Assembly: GCA_016711125.1 (NCBI GenBank)
Contig: JADJTQ010000003.1
Coordinates: forward strand, 496,001 to 560,000
Direction: 5' to 3'
Origin: Saprospiraceae bacterium
Lineage (GTDB): Bacteria; Bacteroidota; Bacteroidia; Chitinophagales; Saprospiraceae
Length of the DNA: 64,000 nucleotides
Shown: positions 8,118-17,579 of the stretch, piece by piece
Layout of the letters: each line of letters starts with the position of its first letter
How positions within the stretch are numbered: the stretch's first letter is position 1
Program-made: the position numbers and the translations under genes
The notes under the pieces: model-generated
Databases searched by the model: none
Told to the model about the DNA's origin: nothing
The model's input: the letters and a program-made list of their open reading frames with translations, nothing else

Positions 8118-9476
8118 ATGAAAAACTACAAATCCACTCTGGTAGGCATCTTGTGCCTATCCTATTTTTCAATGAATCTTTATGGTCAGCCTCAAGCTTG
8201 TTTTGACCATGTTCTTGCTGTCGAAAAAGATGATTCAGCAACCATTGTTGTTGGTCACTTTGTCACTAACGCAGACATTCTTCCGTCACTAAAGATCACT
8301 TTGCGGAATCCCAATGGAGGTATTATTACGGCTAAAAACAACGCCGATGCCGCTACGACGATCCGGTTTTATGCATGTCCTTATGTGACCAGAACACTCA
8401 CTCTGCATGCCGAAGCCAATGGAGGCCAGCTATGCATGAGTAATATACGACTGCATGAAGAGTACATTCCAATCATCGAAGGCAGGAAAGTGACCGTTTG
8501 GTGTGACGATCCTCTCACCAAGCAGGGTGTCCACATAGATGGAGTCCCTCCCGCTGCAGTGATCCCTTGCCAGGGTAAGAAGCCGGCAACTTACACAGCC
8601 GATTGGACGGATGTCATTGCATGCGAGGCCTTGGTGCTTAATGATACGGCCAAGATCATCTATCGTATGTATGAAGCATTTGGCAAAGATGGATCCCGGT
8701 CAATTGGGCAAGATACGATCATCGTACTGCGACTACCTGCCGTGACCGTCGATAATACCTTTTGCCGGATGACAGACTCAATTGATTGTAACTCCACGAC
8801 CAAGGTCGGCCCCTATGTGATTGCCAGGTACGATTTTGCCACTCCCAGCGGAGTAATCACTAAAAATCGCAGGATCAATTTTGTAGATACCTACCGAAAT
8901 CCAGATGGTACGCTTGGATTTCGGGCCAATCCACTGGATCCGAAATGTGGCATCAGTGTATCGGTCTCTAGCCAGTTCTTCGGCGGCGATTGCCCGAAAA
9001 CTTACAAAGTAAAAGCTGAGATTAAGCAGTCTTGTGCCGGCGGTAGCCAGATTCCGAGTCTTCCCGTGAATAATTTCGATCAGGATTTTCATCCATCGTG
9101 TTGGACTTACAGCAGGAACGATGTAGATGATGATATTACGATCGAAGGCAATGGACAGCAATTCTATTATGCATTTACCGAAGGTTCACTCGATCAAACC
9201 AATCCCTTGCTTTCTAATTTGCCTCTCGGTGGAGGTCTGATTATAGACTTGAATTCCTTTAAAGGCGAACTGATAATGTGTAATGTAATACCTCATGATG
9301 GCACCTTGTCTTTTCAGTCTGCGTTGGCAGGTAGTGGATCAATGGGATATCGGCTTAATGGTAAAGAGCACAAATTGACCAATGGCATGCAACAACTTAT
9401 TGTCAAAGCTTGTGATGAAATTTGTTTTTTCACAAAGGGGGGAGGCCTCTTTGGAATTGGCAAATTTCTCATATAG
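8118..9476 (+). CDS. Giant T9SS-exported protein, N-terminal part (frameshifted)
   Basis: This frame encodes a signal peptide (MKNYKSTLVGILCLSYFSMNLYG) and about 415 residues of extracellular, cysteine-containing sequence without a family I can name. It ends prematurely because of a G6 run at 9437-9442. With five Gs the reading continues as FFTKGEASLELANFSYSATL into the next frame, and residues after that run (GGLFGIGKFLI) are out of frame. The intact protein would be about 1,758 aa. Confidence 0.8.
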   Translation: MKNYKSTLVGILCLSYFSMNLYGQPQACFDHVLAVEKDDSATIVVGHFVTNADILPSLKITLRNPNGGIITAKNNADAATTIRFYACPYVTRTLTLHAEANGGQLCMSNIRLHEEYIPIIEGRKVTVWCDDPLTKQGVHIDGVPPAAVIPCQGKKPATYTADWTDVIACEALVLNDTAKIIYRMYEAFGKDGSRSIGQDTIIVLRLPAVTVDNTFCRMTDSIDCNSTTKVGPYVIARYDFATPSGVITKNRRINFVDTYRNPDGTLGFRANPLDPKCGISVSVSSQFFGGDCPKTYKVKAEIKQSCAGGSQIPSLPVNNFDQDFHPSCWTYSRNDVDDDITIEGNGQQFYYAFTEGSLDQTNPLLSNLPLGGGLIIDLNSFKGELIMCNVIPHDGTLSFQSALAGSGSMGYRLNGKEHKLTNGMQQLIVKACDEICFFTKGGGLFGIGKFLI

Positions 9477-12400
9477 TGCAACCCTGACCGACCCACCGAT
9501 AGCAATAAACTCACCTGGATACTATGTCTGTGAATTTTGGGTGAGTGAAATTGACACCACACCACCTACAATCCAGATTGTGGAAGATGGTCGCGAATGG
9601 AATAATGATACCCTTTTAGTTGGCAGTAGTGGACATTCTTGTCTTGCTCAGGTTGCAGTGCCATATATCCTGGCAGAAGATGAATGCCACGATGTGAAAA
9701 TGGTTAAGGTTATGACCACTCATGCTGGCTCTTATCAACTTGTGCGACAGCCAGACGGAAGCTGGAAGTGCCCTGATATAATTCAGTTTCCGATGCATGA
9801 TGAACCTTATCAAGTCATTTATGAAGCACTGGATGCATGCCATCAACTGGGCCGCGATACTATCTATCTAAGAGTAAAAGACCTTACCGATCCCCTGGCT
9901 GTATCCAACAAAATGCTTAACCTTTCTTTGACAGGAAAGAAAGTCTGGGTTGATGCCGTGAATTTTGATGAAGGCAGTTGGGATAATTGTAGCATACAAA
10001 CATTGCTTGCCCGTAGAACAGATTGGCTGGAGGCCTGCATCGATCTTTGTTCGGATTTTGATTTTGCTTCGGGAGATTTCTATCAAAATTATTTCAATCA
10101 CTTTGATACCTTGGGCGAAGTAGGATCATACTATGCCAATACCCTAAAGTGGTTATCGCTTGATCCCAGCGACTGCAACGAGCTGATTTTAAACGGTTGG
10201 CTCTATGATCTTCATCGCTATACCTCCATACAATGTCAGGGAGAAAGTCAGGGAGCTTTTGACCACGAGATAGCCACACTTTTGGGCGATCAATCCGTAT
10301 TGGATGCAGCGAAATTGCTGGGAGGAGGTTGGAGCAATGCCGTACCATTCACCTGCGAAGATATTTGTGATACGGTCACTGTCGAACTGATGGTTATGGA
10401 CTATTGGTGCAACTGGAATAAAACCTGGACAAAAGTCTGGGTAGAAGATAAGACACCCATATCGGTCGGCAGAGAATTGGAGACAGAAATAGAAATAAGT
10501 TGTTATTCGTATCATGATCCCAAGTATGCCATCAATAATCAGGCGGCTTCATTAAGTGAGATTGTAGAATTGGCACATGCCGGACAATCAAAGGCTTTGC
10601 AAGTCCTGGATGAAACATTTGGCACCTATCAGAAAGCCTGGTTAGATGGTCATGGAAAGTTTGTAGATGCTGAGGGGGTTGAGATTGATTCTGAGGTCGA
10701 ATTCCCTAACAAGCAATGTGAGTGCCGGGATACTTCAGCTCTTGTTGCCATATTGGATAATCATGGACAAACAGCATATAAGGACAGCACCTGGCGAATT
10801 TGTGACTATTACAATGAAAATTTAACATTCCAGCAAGGCATCCTTCTGGTCAATTGTCCTGATTTATTTGAATGCCGGCAAGAGGTCTGGTCGGATCTTG
10901 ATCAATGTGGTATTGGTACCATCTATCGAAAATTTACAGTAATTGCAGGTTGTTCCGGACATAATCCAATACCCATTGAATTTACTCAAACCATCGAAGT
11001 ATTTGACCGTTGCAAGTTGGATCCCGGGATGTTCAGATTTCCGGCCGATGCCAGTGTCGAATCTTGCGGTCTCATTTTTGACGTTGATGGATCTGGTAAT
11101 ATTGGCGGTCCTGCCCATCCTGATAGTGTGGGTCGACCCGAATTTATTTTTAATAGTGACTGCTATTGGGTCGGAATTGGGTACAGTGATAAGGCACTCG
11201 AAATCGTACCGTTAGAAGATGACGGACCTTGTTACAAAATCGTTCGTACCTGGTGTATGATCGACTGGTGTGAGTTGCAAAATCCCGAAGATGATTGGGT
11301 CAATAATCCGCAATACGCCGACCGCGTCATTAAGTACAAACAATATATTAAGGTATTTTGCGAGTGCCCGTGCCTGATTAACTGCTCTGATTTACGTGAT
11401 ACAGCAATCGCCTGTGCAGACATACCCCAAGACCTAACCGATTTGTATGTGCATTTTAACGTACCATCGATTGAATCATCGGATACAACTCAACCATGTG
11501 ATGGTACCCTAACGAGTAAGACCGTGATCGATACCAATCAATGTGGTGCGGGAGAAATCATTCGTACCTGGTATCTCACCGATCCCCTTGATCATTTAGT
11601 AGATTCATGCAATGAAGTAATCTCGCTAGCACCCCCGGAGATCATGATCAGCCAGACCAAGCTCTATAAGGGTGATGCAGAACCCTTCAATTGCTCTGAT
11701 TCAATTATAACCGCTCCTATTGTGATTGATGTGGATAACTGTGCTCTACTGGGTGATATCGTCATCTCTAATGATTCACCTCATGCAGTCAATGACAGTA
11801 ATGACGCCAGTGGAACTTATCCTGTTGGGAATTACCTGGTGACCTATACCATTACCAGCAATTGTTTTGCAACTTTTCAAGTGGTAGACACCATTCAGGT
11901 AATTGATGATGTTAATCCGACGGTAGTTGCCTTTAGTGATCCGTGTGTTACCAAGGTAGAGTGGCTAAACGATTTTCAAAACAACCCACTTAATCCTAAT
12001 ATCAGGATCATGTTGGCGGTCCAAGGATTTGATAATTGTGGAGTCGATACTGTTTTGCTGGTCGATTTGGATTCCATGTTTTTTCCGAATCAGGTGATCC
12101 GCGACTCGATCCGCTATATTTATGATTGGCAAGCTTTAGATATTTATGGCAATCTATCTGACATTAAAACTACCAGTATATTGGTCTCCGACTTATGTAA
12201 TACCAGTGCTGATATCCAGGGATTTGTATACACAGAAAATCAACAACCAGTGAGTAACGTTCTGATAAAGACTATGAATGACGAAGGTATCCAGGTTGAT
12301 TATGTGGCTAATCCGGATGGCAAATATTCCATTGAGCACACGGCTGAATCAGGAATTGTGATTACGCCATTTAAAGATTCCGACCCCAAGAATGGATTAA

Positions 12401-13395
12401 GTACTGCTGATATCATTTATATCAGTGACCACATATTAGGCACGAGACCCATCCAAAACAAATATCGAATGATTGCAGCCGACGTCAATGATGATGGTAA
12501 AAGTAATCCGATCGATTTGATGCAGTTGAGAAAATTGATTTTGAGTAAAACTGATCGATTTCCAAATTCTAATTCATGGCGTTTTATTAATGCAATTGAC
12601 GATCGGTCAAATTATCATTTTTTGCCGGCTGACGAAGATTTGATTCTTAATTTTACAGGGGTAAAAATCGGTGATGTTGACCAGTCAAGTGATCCTGCCA
12701 GAAGTGGAGGGCGAAGTCATTCTGAAGTAGTATTGACGACTAAAGACCTTCATTTTTCAAGCGGACAAAAACAAGCGGTCGAATTTAGCAGTGATGATCT
12801 TGATAAAATCAGAGGTTTTCAATTTACCATTGACTTTGACCCGAATATATTGACATTGGTTGCGCTGGATGGCAATGAAGAAATTGGTTTGGGTGAGGAG
12901 CATTTCTCCTGGCACCAACAAGAAGATGGAAAGATGTCAGTAAGTTGGGACAAGATCCCGGCCACTGATTTGCTCACCGACGAATTATTCGTTTTGGAGT
13001 TTGAGGCGTTGAAAGATTGTCGACTGAGCGATGTACTTACCATTAATAGTAGTGCAATCCAGGCTGAAGCCTATGATCAGAGTCTAAATATCATGAATCT
13101 GGCACTGGAGTTTAAGCATGAAAACACCGATGATCACCGTTTTCATTTAAGGCAAAATTGGCCGAATCCATTTCAACACAGCACTAGCATTTCTTTTGAA
13201 CTACCTGAAGGCATGGATGCTGGCCTGCGTATTTTTGATTTAACGGGTAAAGTACAGAAATATGTAAAGGGCCATTTCCAGCGAGGTGTACATGAAATTA
13301 AATTAGACGCCGCTGATTTTACACCGGGTATTTTATATTATCAATTGGAAGCTGGTGAATTTATTAAGACGCGGAAAATGGTTTTGATTGAATGA
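9382..13395 (+). CDS. Giant T9SS-exported protein, C-terminal part with dockerin-like, cohesin-like and sorting domains
   Basis: Real coding starts at about 9439; the 19 residues before it are the shadow of the upstream frame. The body is a long chain of cysteine-rich beta-type modules with repeated D-x-T-P/D-P-T motifs as in HYR-like surface proteins. From about 12200 come a carboxypeptidase-regulatory-like segment, a dockerin-like calcium region (STADIIYISDHILG and a second half at ADVNDDGKSNPIDLMQLRKLI) and a cohesin-like module (IRGFQFTIDFDPNILTLV). The last 85 residues are a T9SS type A sorting domain (LRQNWPNPF... ending RKMVLIE), so the protein is carried to the cell surface. Probable adhesin or scaffold. 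Confidence 0.9.
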   Translation: MACNNLLSKLVMKFVFSQRGEASLELANFSYSATLTDPPIAINSPGYYVCEFWVSEIDTTPPTIQIVEDGREWNNDTLLVGSSGHSCLAQVAVPYILAEDECHDVKMVKVMTTHAGSYQLVRQPDGSWKCPDIIQFPMHDEPYQVIYEALDACHQLGRDTIYLRVKDLTDPLAVSNKMLNLSLTGKKVWVDAVNFDEGSWDNCSIQTLLARRTDWLEACIDLCSDFDFASGDFYQNYFNHFDTLGEVGSYYANTLKWLSLDPSDCNELILNGWLYDLHRYTSIQCQGESQGAFDHEIATLLGDQSVLDAAKLLGGGWSNAVPFTCEDICDTVTVELMVMDYWCNWNKTWTKVWVEDKTPISVGRELETEIEISCYSYHDPKYAINNQAASLSEIVELAHAGQSKALQVLDETFGTYQKAWLDGHGKFVDAEGVEIDSEVEFPNKQCECRDTSALVAILDNHGQTAYKDSTWRICDYYNENLTFQQGILLVNCPDLFECRQEVWSDLDQCGIGTIYRKFTVIAGCSGHNPIPIEFTQTIEVFDRCKLDPGMFRFPADASVESCGLIFDVDGSGNIGGPAHPDSVGRPEFIFNSDCYWVGIGYSDKALEIVPLEDDGPCYKIVRTWCMIDWCELQNPEDDWVNNPQYADRVIKYKQYIKVFCECPCLINCSDLRDTAIACADIPQDLTDLYVHFNVPSIESSDTTQPCDGTLTSKTVIDTNQCGAGEIIRTWYLTDPLDHLVDSCNEVISLAPPEIMISQTKLYKGDAEPFNCSDSIITAPIVIDVDNCALLGDIVISNDSPHAVNDSNDASGTYPVGNYLVTYTITSNCFATFQVVDTIQVIDDVNPTVVAFSDPCVTKVEWLNDFQNNPLNPNIRIMLAVQGFDNCGVDTVLLVDLDSMFFPNQVIRDSIRYIYDWQALDIYGNLSDIKTTSILVSDLCNTSADIQGFVYTENQQPVSNVLIKTMNDEGIQVDYVANPDGKYSIEHTAESGIVITPFKDSDPKNGLSTADIIYISDHILGTRPIQNKYRMIAADVNDDGKSNPIDLMQLRKLILSKTDRFPNSNSWRFINAIDDRSNYHFLPADEDLILNFTGVKIGDVDQSSDPARSGGRSHSEVVLTTKDLHFSSGQKQAVEFSSDDLDKIRGFQFTIDFDPNILTLVALDGNEEIGLGEEHFSWHQQEDGKMSVSWDKIPATDLLTDELFVLEFEALKDCRLSDVLTINSSAIQAEAYDQSLNIMNLALEFKHENTDDHRFHLRQNWPNPFQHSTSISFELPEGMDAGLRIFDLTGKVQKYVKGHFQRGVHEIKLDAADFTPGILYYQLEAGEFIKTRKMVLIE

Positions 13396-14113
13396 CGTCA
13401 CCCATCTGATTTATTGCCTCTCGCAGAGTACGCGGAGTTCGCAGAGTTTTCTGATGTCATGAGCAGAGTTTCTTATTACTTCTGACGTCGGACACCGGTT
13501 TCGGGCTCCGGTATTCCGTCTTCCGGTTCCGGTCTTCCGACTCTGAAAAGTGTCACCCCTTGCCTGTCAGAATGCTCAGCTCAGGCGCGACACTTTTATC
13601 TTGACAAGACGGCGGAATAGTTCGGCTGCCATATTTCCAACTTCAGACAACGGGCCTCAGGCTCGGGACATCCGGTATCTGACCTCCAAGAGTGAGACTC
13701 CCAAGCCCGGAGGGATTGGTAAGCTCACGGATCAACGCCTCAATGAGGTTTCGGGCTGCTATCTTTTTTATCAAGAAGGCGGAATAGATCCGCCGCTACA
13801 TTTTTTTCTTCGGACCCCGGACACCCGGCTTCGGACACTGGTTTCGGTATCCGGTCTTCCGGCTCCGGTCTTCCAAAAGAGTGAGACTCCCAAGCCCGGA
13901 GGGATTGGTAAGCTCACGGATCAACGCCTCAATGAAGTTTCGGGCTTATCGTTTTTATCAAGACGGCGGAATAGATCCGCCCGCTACATTTCTTTCTTCG
14001 GACCCGGGACACCCGGCTTCGGACACTGGTCTTCCGGCTCTGAAAAGTGTCACCCCTTGCTTATTAGAATGCTCACCCGACATCGGACACCCGACACCCG
14101 ACATCGGAACCAA
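13396..14113. repeat. Intergenic tandem duplication with heptamer-like CCGG-rich sequence
   Basis: A 69-bp unit (13688-13757) recurs almost exactly 190 bp later (13878-13947); its core includes GGGATTGGTAAGCTCACGG. After each copy comes a GGCGGAATAGATCCGCC palindrome-like segment and a CTTCGGACCCCGGACACCCGG-type tract; a third, partial copy starts near 13607. The sequence TGAAAAGTGTCACCCCTTGC occurs at both ends (13543 and 14041). Open frames here are by-products of the repeat, so I call no gene. Confidence 0.75.
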
Positions 14114-14842
14114 CTACAACTCCCGTATCCAAATATTACGGAAAGCGGTTGGATTGCCGTGATCTTGTAGTTTTAATGGTCCCTTACCGTGCTGATTGAC
14201 TTTGGGTGGGCCGATATAGGGTGTGGTACCTTGTATTTTCGTGTGATCCTGGATAAGTACGCCATTATGGAAAACGGTGATTGTGGGATGGGTCTTATAC
14301 TCATGACCACTATTAAAAGTCGGTGCATGATAGATGATATCATAGGTTTGCCATTCGCCGGGACCCTTTGATGCATTGGCCAACGGCATGGTTTGTTTGT
14401 AGATTGACCCGGCTTGACCATTGCTGTAAGTACGGTTATTGTAGCTATCTAGTACCTGGAGTTCGTATACACCTTGTAGGAAAATACCGCTGTTACCTCT
14501 TCCCTGGCTTTCCCCTTCGACTTTTGCTGGTGTGCGCCATTCAATGTGGATTTGCGCACTTTCGAATTTATGCTTGGTTATGATATCTCCGGCTCCTTTT
14601 TGTGCCACCATGGCACCATCTTCAAGTTTCCATTTAGAGGGACCACCATCCTTATCAACCCATCCATCCAGTGACTTTCCATCAAATAATACGATCGCAT
14701 CCGAGGGTGCCGATCCATTCATGCCGGGAGTGATGACAGCCGGTTCCGGATCCCATACTTTGGTTTCTTCCGGTTTCATTTCCTGAGTTATGGCCGATAT
14801 TGAGGCGTAAAAACAAAAAGTCAGAGCTAAGAGATATTTCAT
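14114..14842 (-). CDS. DUF1080 (3-keto-disaccharide hydrolase-like) secreted protein
   Basis: The 242-aa protein has a signal peptide (MKYLLALTFCFYASISAITQ) and one DUF1080 domain with concanavalin-A-like fold. Typical segments are LFDGKSLDGWVDKDGG, a GNSGIFLQGVYELQVLDSYNN core and the closing PLKLQDHGNPTAFRNIWIREL. Members act on keto-glycosides or other plant-derived sugars in the periplasm. It has no obvious operon partner. Confidence 0.9.
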   Translation of the reverse strand: MKYLLALTFCFYASISAITQEMKPEETKVWDPEPAVITPGMNGSAPSDAIVLFDGKSLDGWVDKDGGPSKWKLEDGAMVAQKGAGDIITKHKFESAQIHIEWRTPAKVEGESQGRGNSGIFLQGVYELQVLDSYNNRTYSNGQAGSIYKQTMPLANASKGPGEWQTYDIIYHAPTFNSGHEYKTHPTITVFHNGVLIQDHTKIQGTTPYIGPPKVNQHGKGPLKLQDHGNPTAFRNIWIREL

Positions 14843-14962
14843 GTGTTATTCATTTTTGAAGAGGGTTAAGATAGCTAATACTGGTAAAAAGAGGAATGCT
14901 TTCGTTTCAAAATCAAAGAACTGTTTATTTTCGAAGGAATTTTCCTTTTCCGGCCTTAGTTT

Positions 14963-15961
14963 ATGAAGTACATTTTCAAATTTATTTCATTGGTCCTTGC
15001 TGTTGTGGTGATCCTTTTTTTACTAGGGCCAAAGGCTCCTGAGCCGGTGCTTGATGCTCAGATTCATTCCCTTGGTATGGTTGACCTTGAGGTGATTCAA
15101 ACTGCCGAAAAGCGAAATCAGTTGATTAAAGCAGGCAACGAAGCAATGACATTTTGGATCGATACACCCGGTGTAAAAACCGAATACGCCCTGGTTTATT
15201 TGCATGGTTTTTCTGCCAGCCGGGGTGAGGGTGATCCGATCCATCTTGAATTTGCCCGACGATATGGTATGAATGCGTACCTCGCAAGACTGGATGAACA
15301 TGGTTTGTCTGACAAAGATGCATTACTAAATCTGACCCCGGAAAGTCTGCTCGAATCGGCTAAAAATGCAATTGCAGTCGGTAAATTGATGGGTGAAAAA
15401 GTGGTGGTCATGTCGTGTAGCACAGGAAGCACGTTAGCCCTGTATCTCGCGGCTAAAAACCCCGAATGGATCGATGCGTTAATCTGTTATTCACCGAATA
15501 TCGACACATATGATCAAGCCACACATTTGGTAGATGGCCCTTGGGGGTTGCAATTGCTCAGGATTGTTGAAGGTGGAAAATATCATAGTTGGACAGCGAA
15601 TGAGGATGTTCAGCAATTTTGGTCTACCACTTATCGCAATGAAGCCATTATTGATCTTCGTCAGTTAGTCGACGCCACCATGATCAAAGAGACCTTTAAT
15701 AATGTCAAACAACCGGTTCTGGTTTTGTACTATTATAAATCTGAAGGCGAACAGGACAAGACCGTTTCCATCCCGGCTATAAAGGAAATGTTTGAACATC
15801 TTGGCACTTCTCCAGATAAAAAGAGGATGTTGCCAGTGCCTGATGCCGGACATCATGTGCTGGCTTCCAGGTATCAATCGCAAGATTTGGAGACGGTGAG
15901 GAAATTGACTTTTTCATTTGCTGAAGAAGTGCTTGGACTTCGTCCGGATGTTATAAAGTGA
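14963..15961 (+). CDS. Membrane-anchored alpha/beta hydrolase
   Basis: The 332-aa product begins with a single hydrophobic anchor (residues 4-21). The hydrolase fold shows YLHGFSASRGEGD (oxyanion region), a nucleophile elbow VMSCSTGST, where the usual GxSxG is SxSxG, and a final PDAGHHVL histidine. It resembles serine aminopeptidase S33 / monoacylglycerol-lipase-like proteins. Substrate is unknown. It is divergent from the DUF1080 gene across a 120-bp gap. Confidence 0.8.
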   Translation: MKYIFKFISLVLAVVVILFLLGPKAPEPVLDAQIHSLGMVDLEVIQTAEKRNQLIKAGNEAMTFWIDTPGVKTEYALVYLHGFSASRGEGDPIHLEFARRYGMNAYLARLDEHGLSDKDALLNLTPESLLESAKNAIAVGKLMGEKVVVMSCSTGSTLALYLAAKNPEWIDALICYSPNIDTYDQATHLVDGPWGLQLLRIVEGGKYHSWTANEDVQQFWSTTYRNEAIIDLRQLVDATMIKETFNNVKQPVLVLYYYKSEGEQDKTVSIPAIKEMFEHLGTSPDKKRMLPVPDAGHHVLASRYQSQDLETVRKLTFSFAEEVLGLRPDVIK

Positions 15962-16041
15962 TTACAAGCAAATTTCGTGAATGCATCAGAAGACTACTCA
16001 TCACTGAGATATAATCCCCCCTAATGATTTCAACAAACTCA

Positions 16042-17184
16042 TTAGTAAGAGCAATATACTTTCGTAATGAAATCTCCATTTAAAAACGATAGAGGGTCTA
16101 ATTGACTCTGAAGAATAACTCCCTGATGGGGTCCCTCAAGCAAGAGTTGGGCACTTTGTAACATGGGCACGGCAGTGGTCGTTTGAATCGCTCTCAGCGT
16201 GTATTTCCCGACTTTTTGCGGTCGGATTTTTTTCGCTATTTCCCTTCGTCGCAAAATTCCGTCTTTGCCTTTTCCCTCAACCGCTGCATAGATGACGATG
16301 TGGTCATCCTCCAGGTGTGGAATATCGGCTTCCATTTTTTTCTGTAGTGATTGGATTCGATCCTTTTTTAATTCGATTTGATGAATTTGAGACTGTACCC
16401 AATCATAATGTCCCGGGTGCCGTAGGGTTTTGTAATCGAGGGATCGCACTTTCCCGGTAAGTGCATCAGGCAGATCAGCTGCACCTCCGGAAGTAAGGTC
16501 ATCTTCATAATGAATTCCATCAATAATGATTCGATTTTTTTCTGACAGCGAGGGTAATACGACTTTTTGATAATCGCGTATCGCGATCGTATTTTCCAGA
16601 TATTCGGTGGCTACTCCGACCGGGCTCCAGGTAAATCCATAATAATGGGGAGCAACAGCATGGTCAGTTAATGCACCTACTTTCATTTCGAGTTTGTCGA
16701 CCATTTCCACGTCGAAATCTTTACAGAACTGGCGAAAAAGACCATGAGCCAAAACATCAATATAACCTGGAGCCAATCCACTCTGAAGTATAAATCCAGT
16801 TTTGGCATCGGCGGCTAATGTTTTTATTTGATTAGTTTCGGCCACATACTCGGTTAGATTGACATAGTGAAGATTATTTTGTTTGGCAAGTTGTGCCAAG
16901 CGGGGTGCCAAACTCCCCGGCAAGCAATCGAGTAGAATGTCACCGTCTTCTAAGATCGATTCCATTTCCCGATTGGTGCCTTCCACGGACAAATGAAAGG
17001 CTTTCACCCGACAGCCCCTGGTGCTGCCCGTTATAATCCAGTCTGCAACCTTCTGAGCTTTACCGAGCGTCCTATTACCAATATAAATATCCGGTGCTGT
17101 TTCACTCCATTCTGCGAGTATATGTCCAGCCGCTTCGGCTATACCTCCTGCTCCGGCAATGATGATGCGATGATGTTCTTTCAT
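16042..17184 (-). CDS. Saccharopine dehydrogenase-like protein
   Basis: The 380-aa protein starts with a Rossmann dinucleotide-binding motif (IIIAGAGGIAEAAGHIL) and continues through VNLTEYVAETNQI and LQSGLAPGYIDVLAHGL, the substrate-side motifs of the saccharopine dehydrogenase / homospermidine synthase-like group. The reaction is an NAD(P)-dependent oxidoreduction; whether it acts in lysine metabolism cannot be told here, since no other lysine genes are nearby. Confidence 0.85.
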   Translation of the reverse strand: MKEHHRIIIAGAGGIAEAAGHILAEWSETAPDIYIGNRTLGKAQKVADWIITGSTRGCRVKAFHLSVEGTNREMESILEDGDILLDCLPGSLAPRLAQLAKQNNLHYVNLTEYVAETNQIKTLAADAKTGFILQSGLAPGYIDVLAHGLFRQFCKDFDVEMVDKLEMKVGALTDHAVAPHYYGFTWSPVGVATEYLENTIAIRDYQKVVLPSLSEKNRIIIDGIHYEDDLTSGGAADLPDALTGKVRSLDYKTLRHPGHYDWVQSQIHQIELKKDRIQSLQKKMEADIPHLEDDHIVIYAAVEGKGKDGILRRREIAKKIRPQKVGKYTLRAIQTTTAVPMLQSAQLLLEGPHQGVILQSQLDPLSFLNGDFITKVYCSY

Positions 17185-17579
17185 ATAATGTAAACCGAAA
17201 AAAGCTTGAAAAAGATTCTATGGATCAATAGTTGAAATCCATAGTTGTATTGTGATCAACTCCTTTTCGAAATAATGGAGCAGACGTGTGGCGGCTTCGG
17301 TACTATTTAATGAATTCCCATCTTATCACGTTTAAAGTCACTTTATCAGGTTAAATTTGGTTGAATTTAGAAAACAGACCTCCACCGCGAAGAGCGTGAG
17401 ATCAATATCGGATATTTTAGTTTGTGGGCAATCAATAAACTTAAACTGATAAATCTAGCATTTTTGCATCATGACCGGAGAGCTGTAGAATAGTTATTTT
17501 AGTTTGATAATCGTAGGCATCAACAGGATTCCCACAATGATTGAATATCACTGGTATCAATAAAGCAATAAAGTAAGTT
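17185..17579. other. Intergenic region between divergent genes
   Basis: This 395 bp stretch separates the saccharopine-dehydrogenase-like gene from the enolase-superfamily gene. I see no hairpin, repeat or clear promoter. Confidence 0.45.

Noticed and set aside
13550..14170. 206-aa plus-strand ORF with two repeated segments
   Set aside because: It translates the 190-bp intergenic duplication and runs into the antisense of the DUF1080 gene; no signal, motif or start context.
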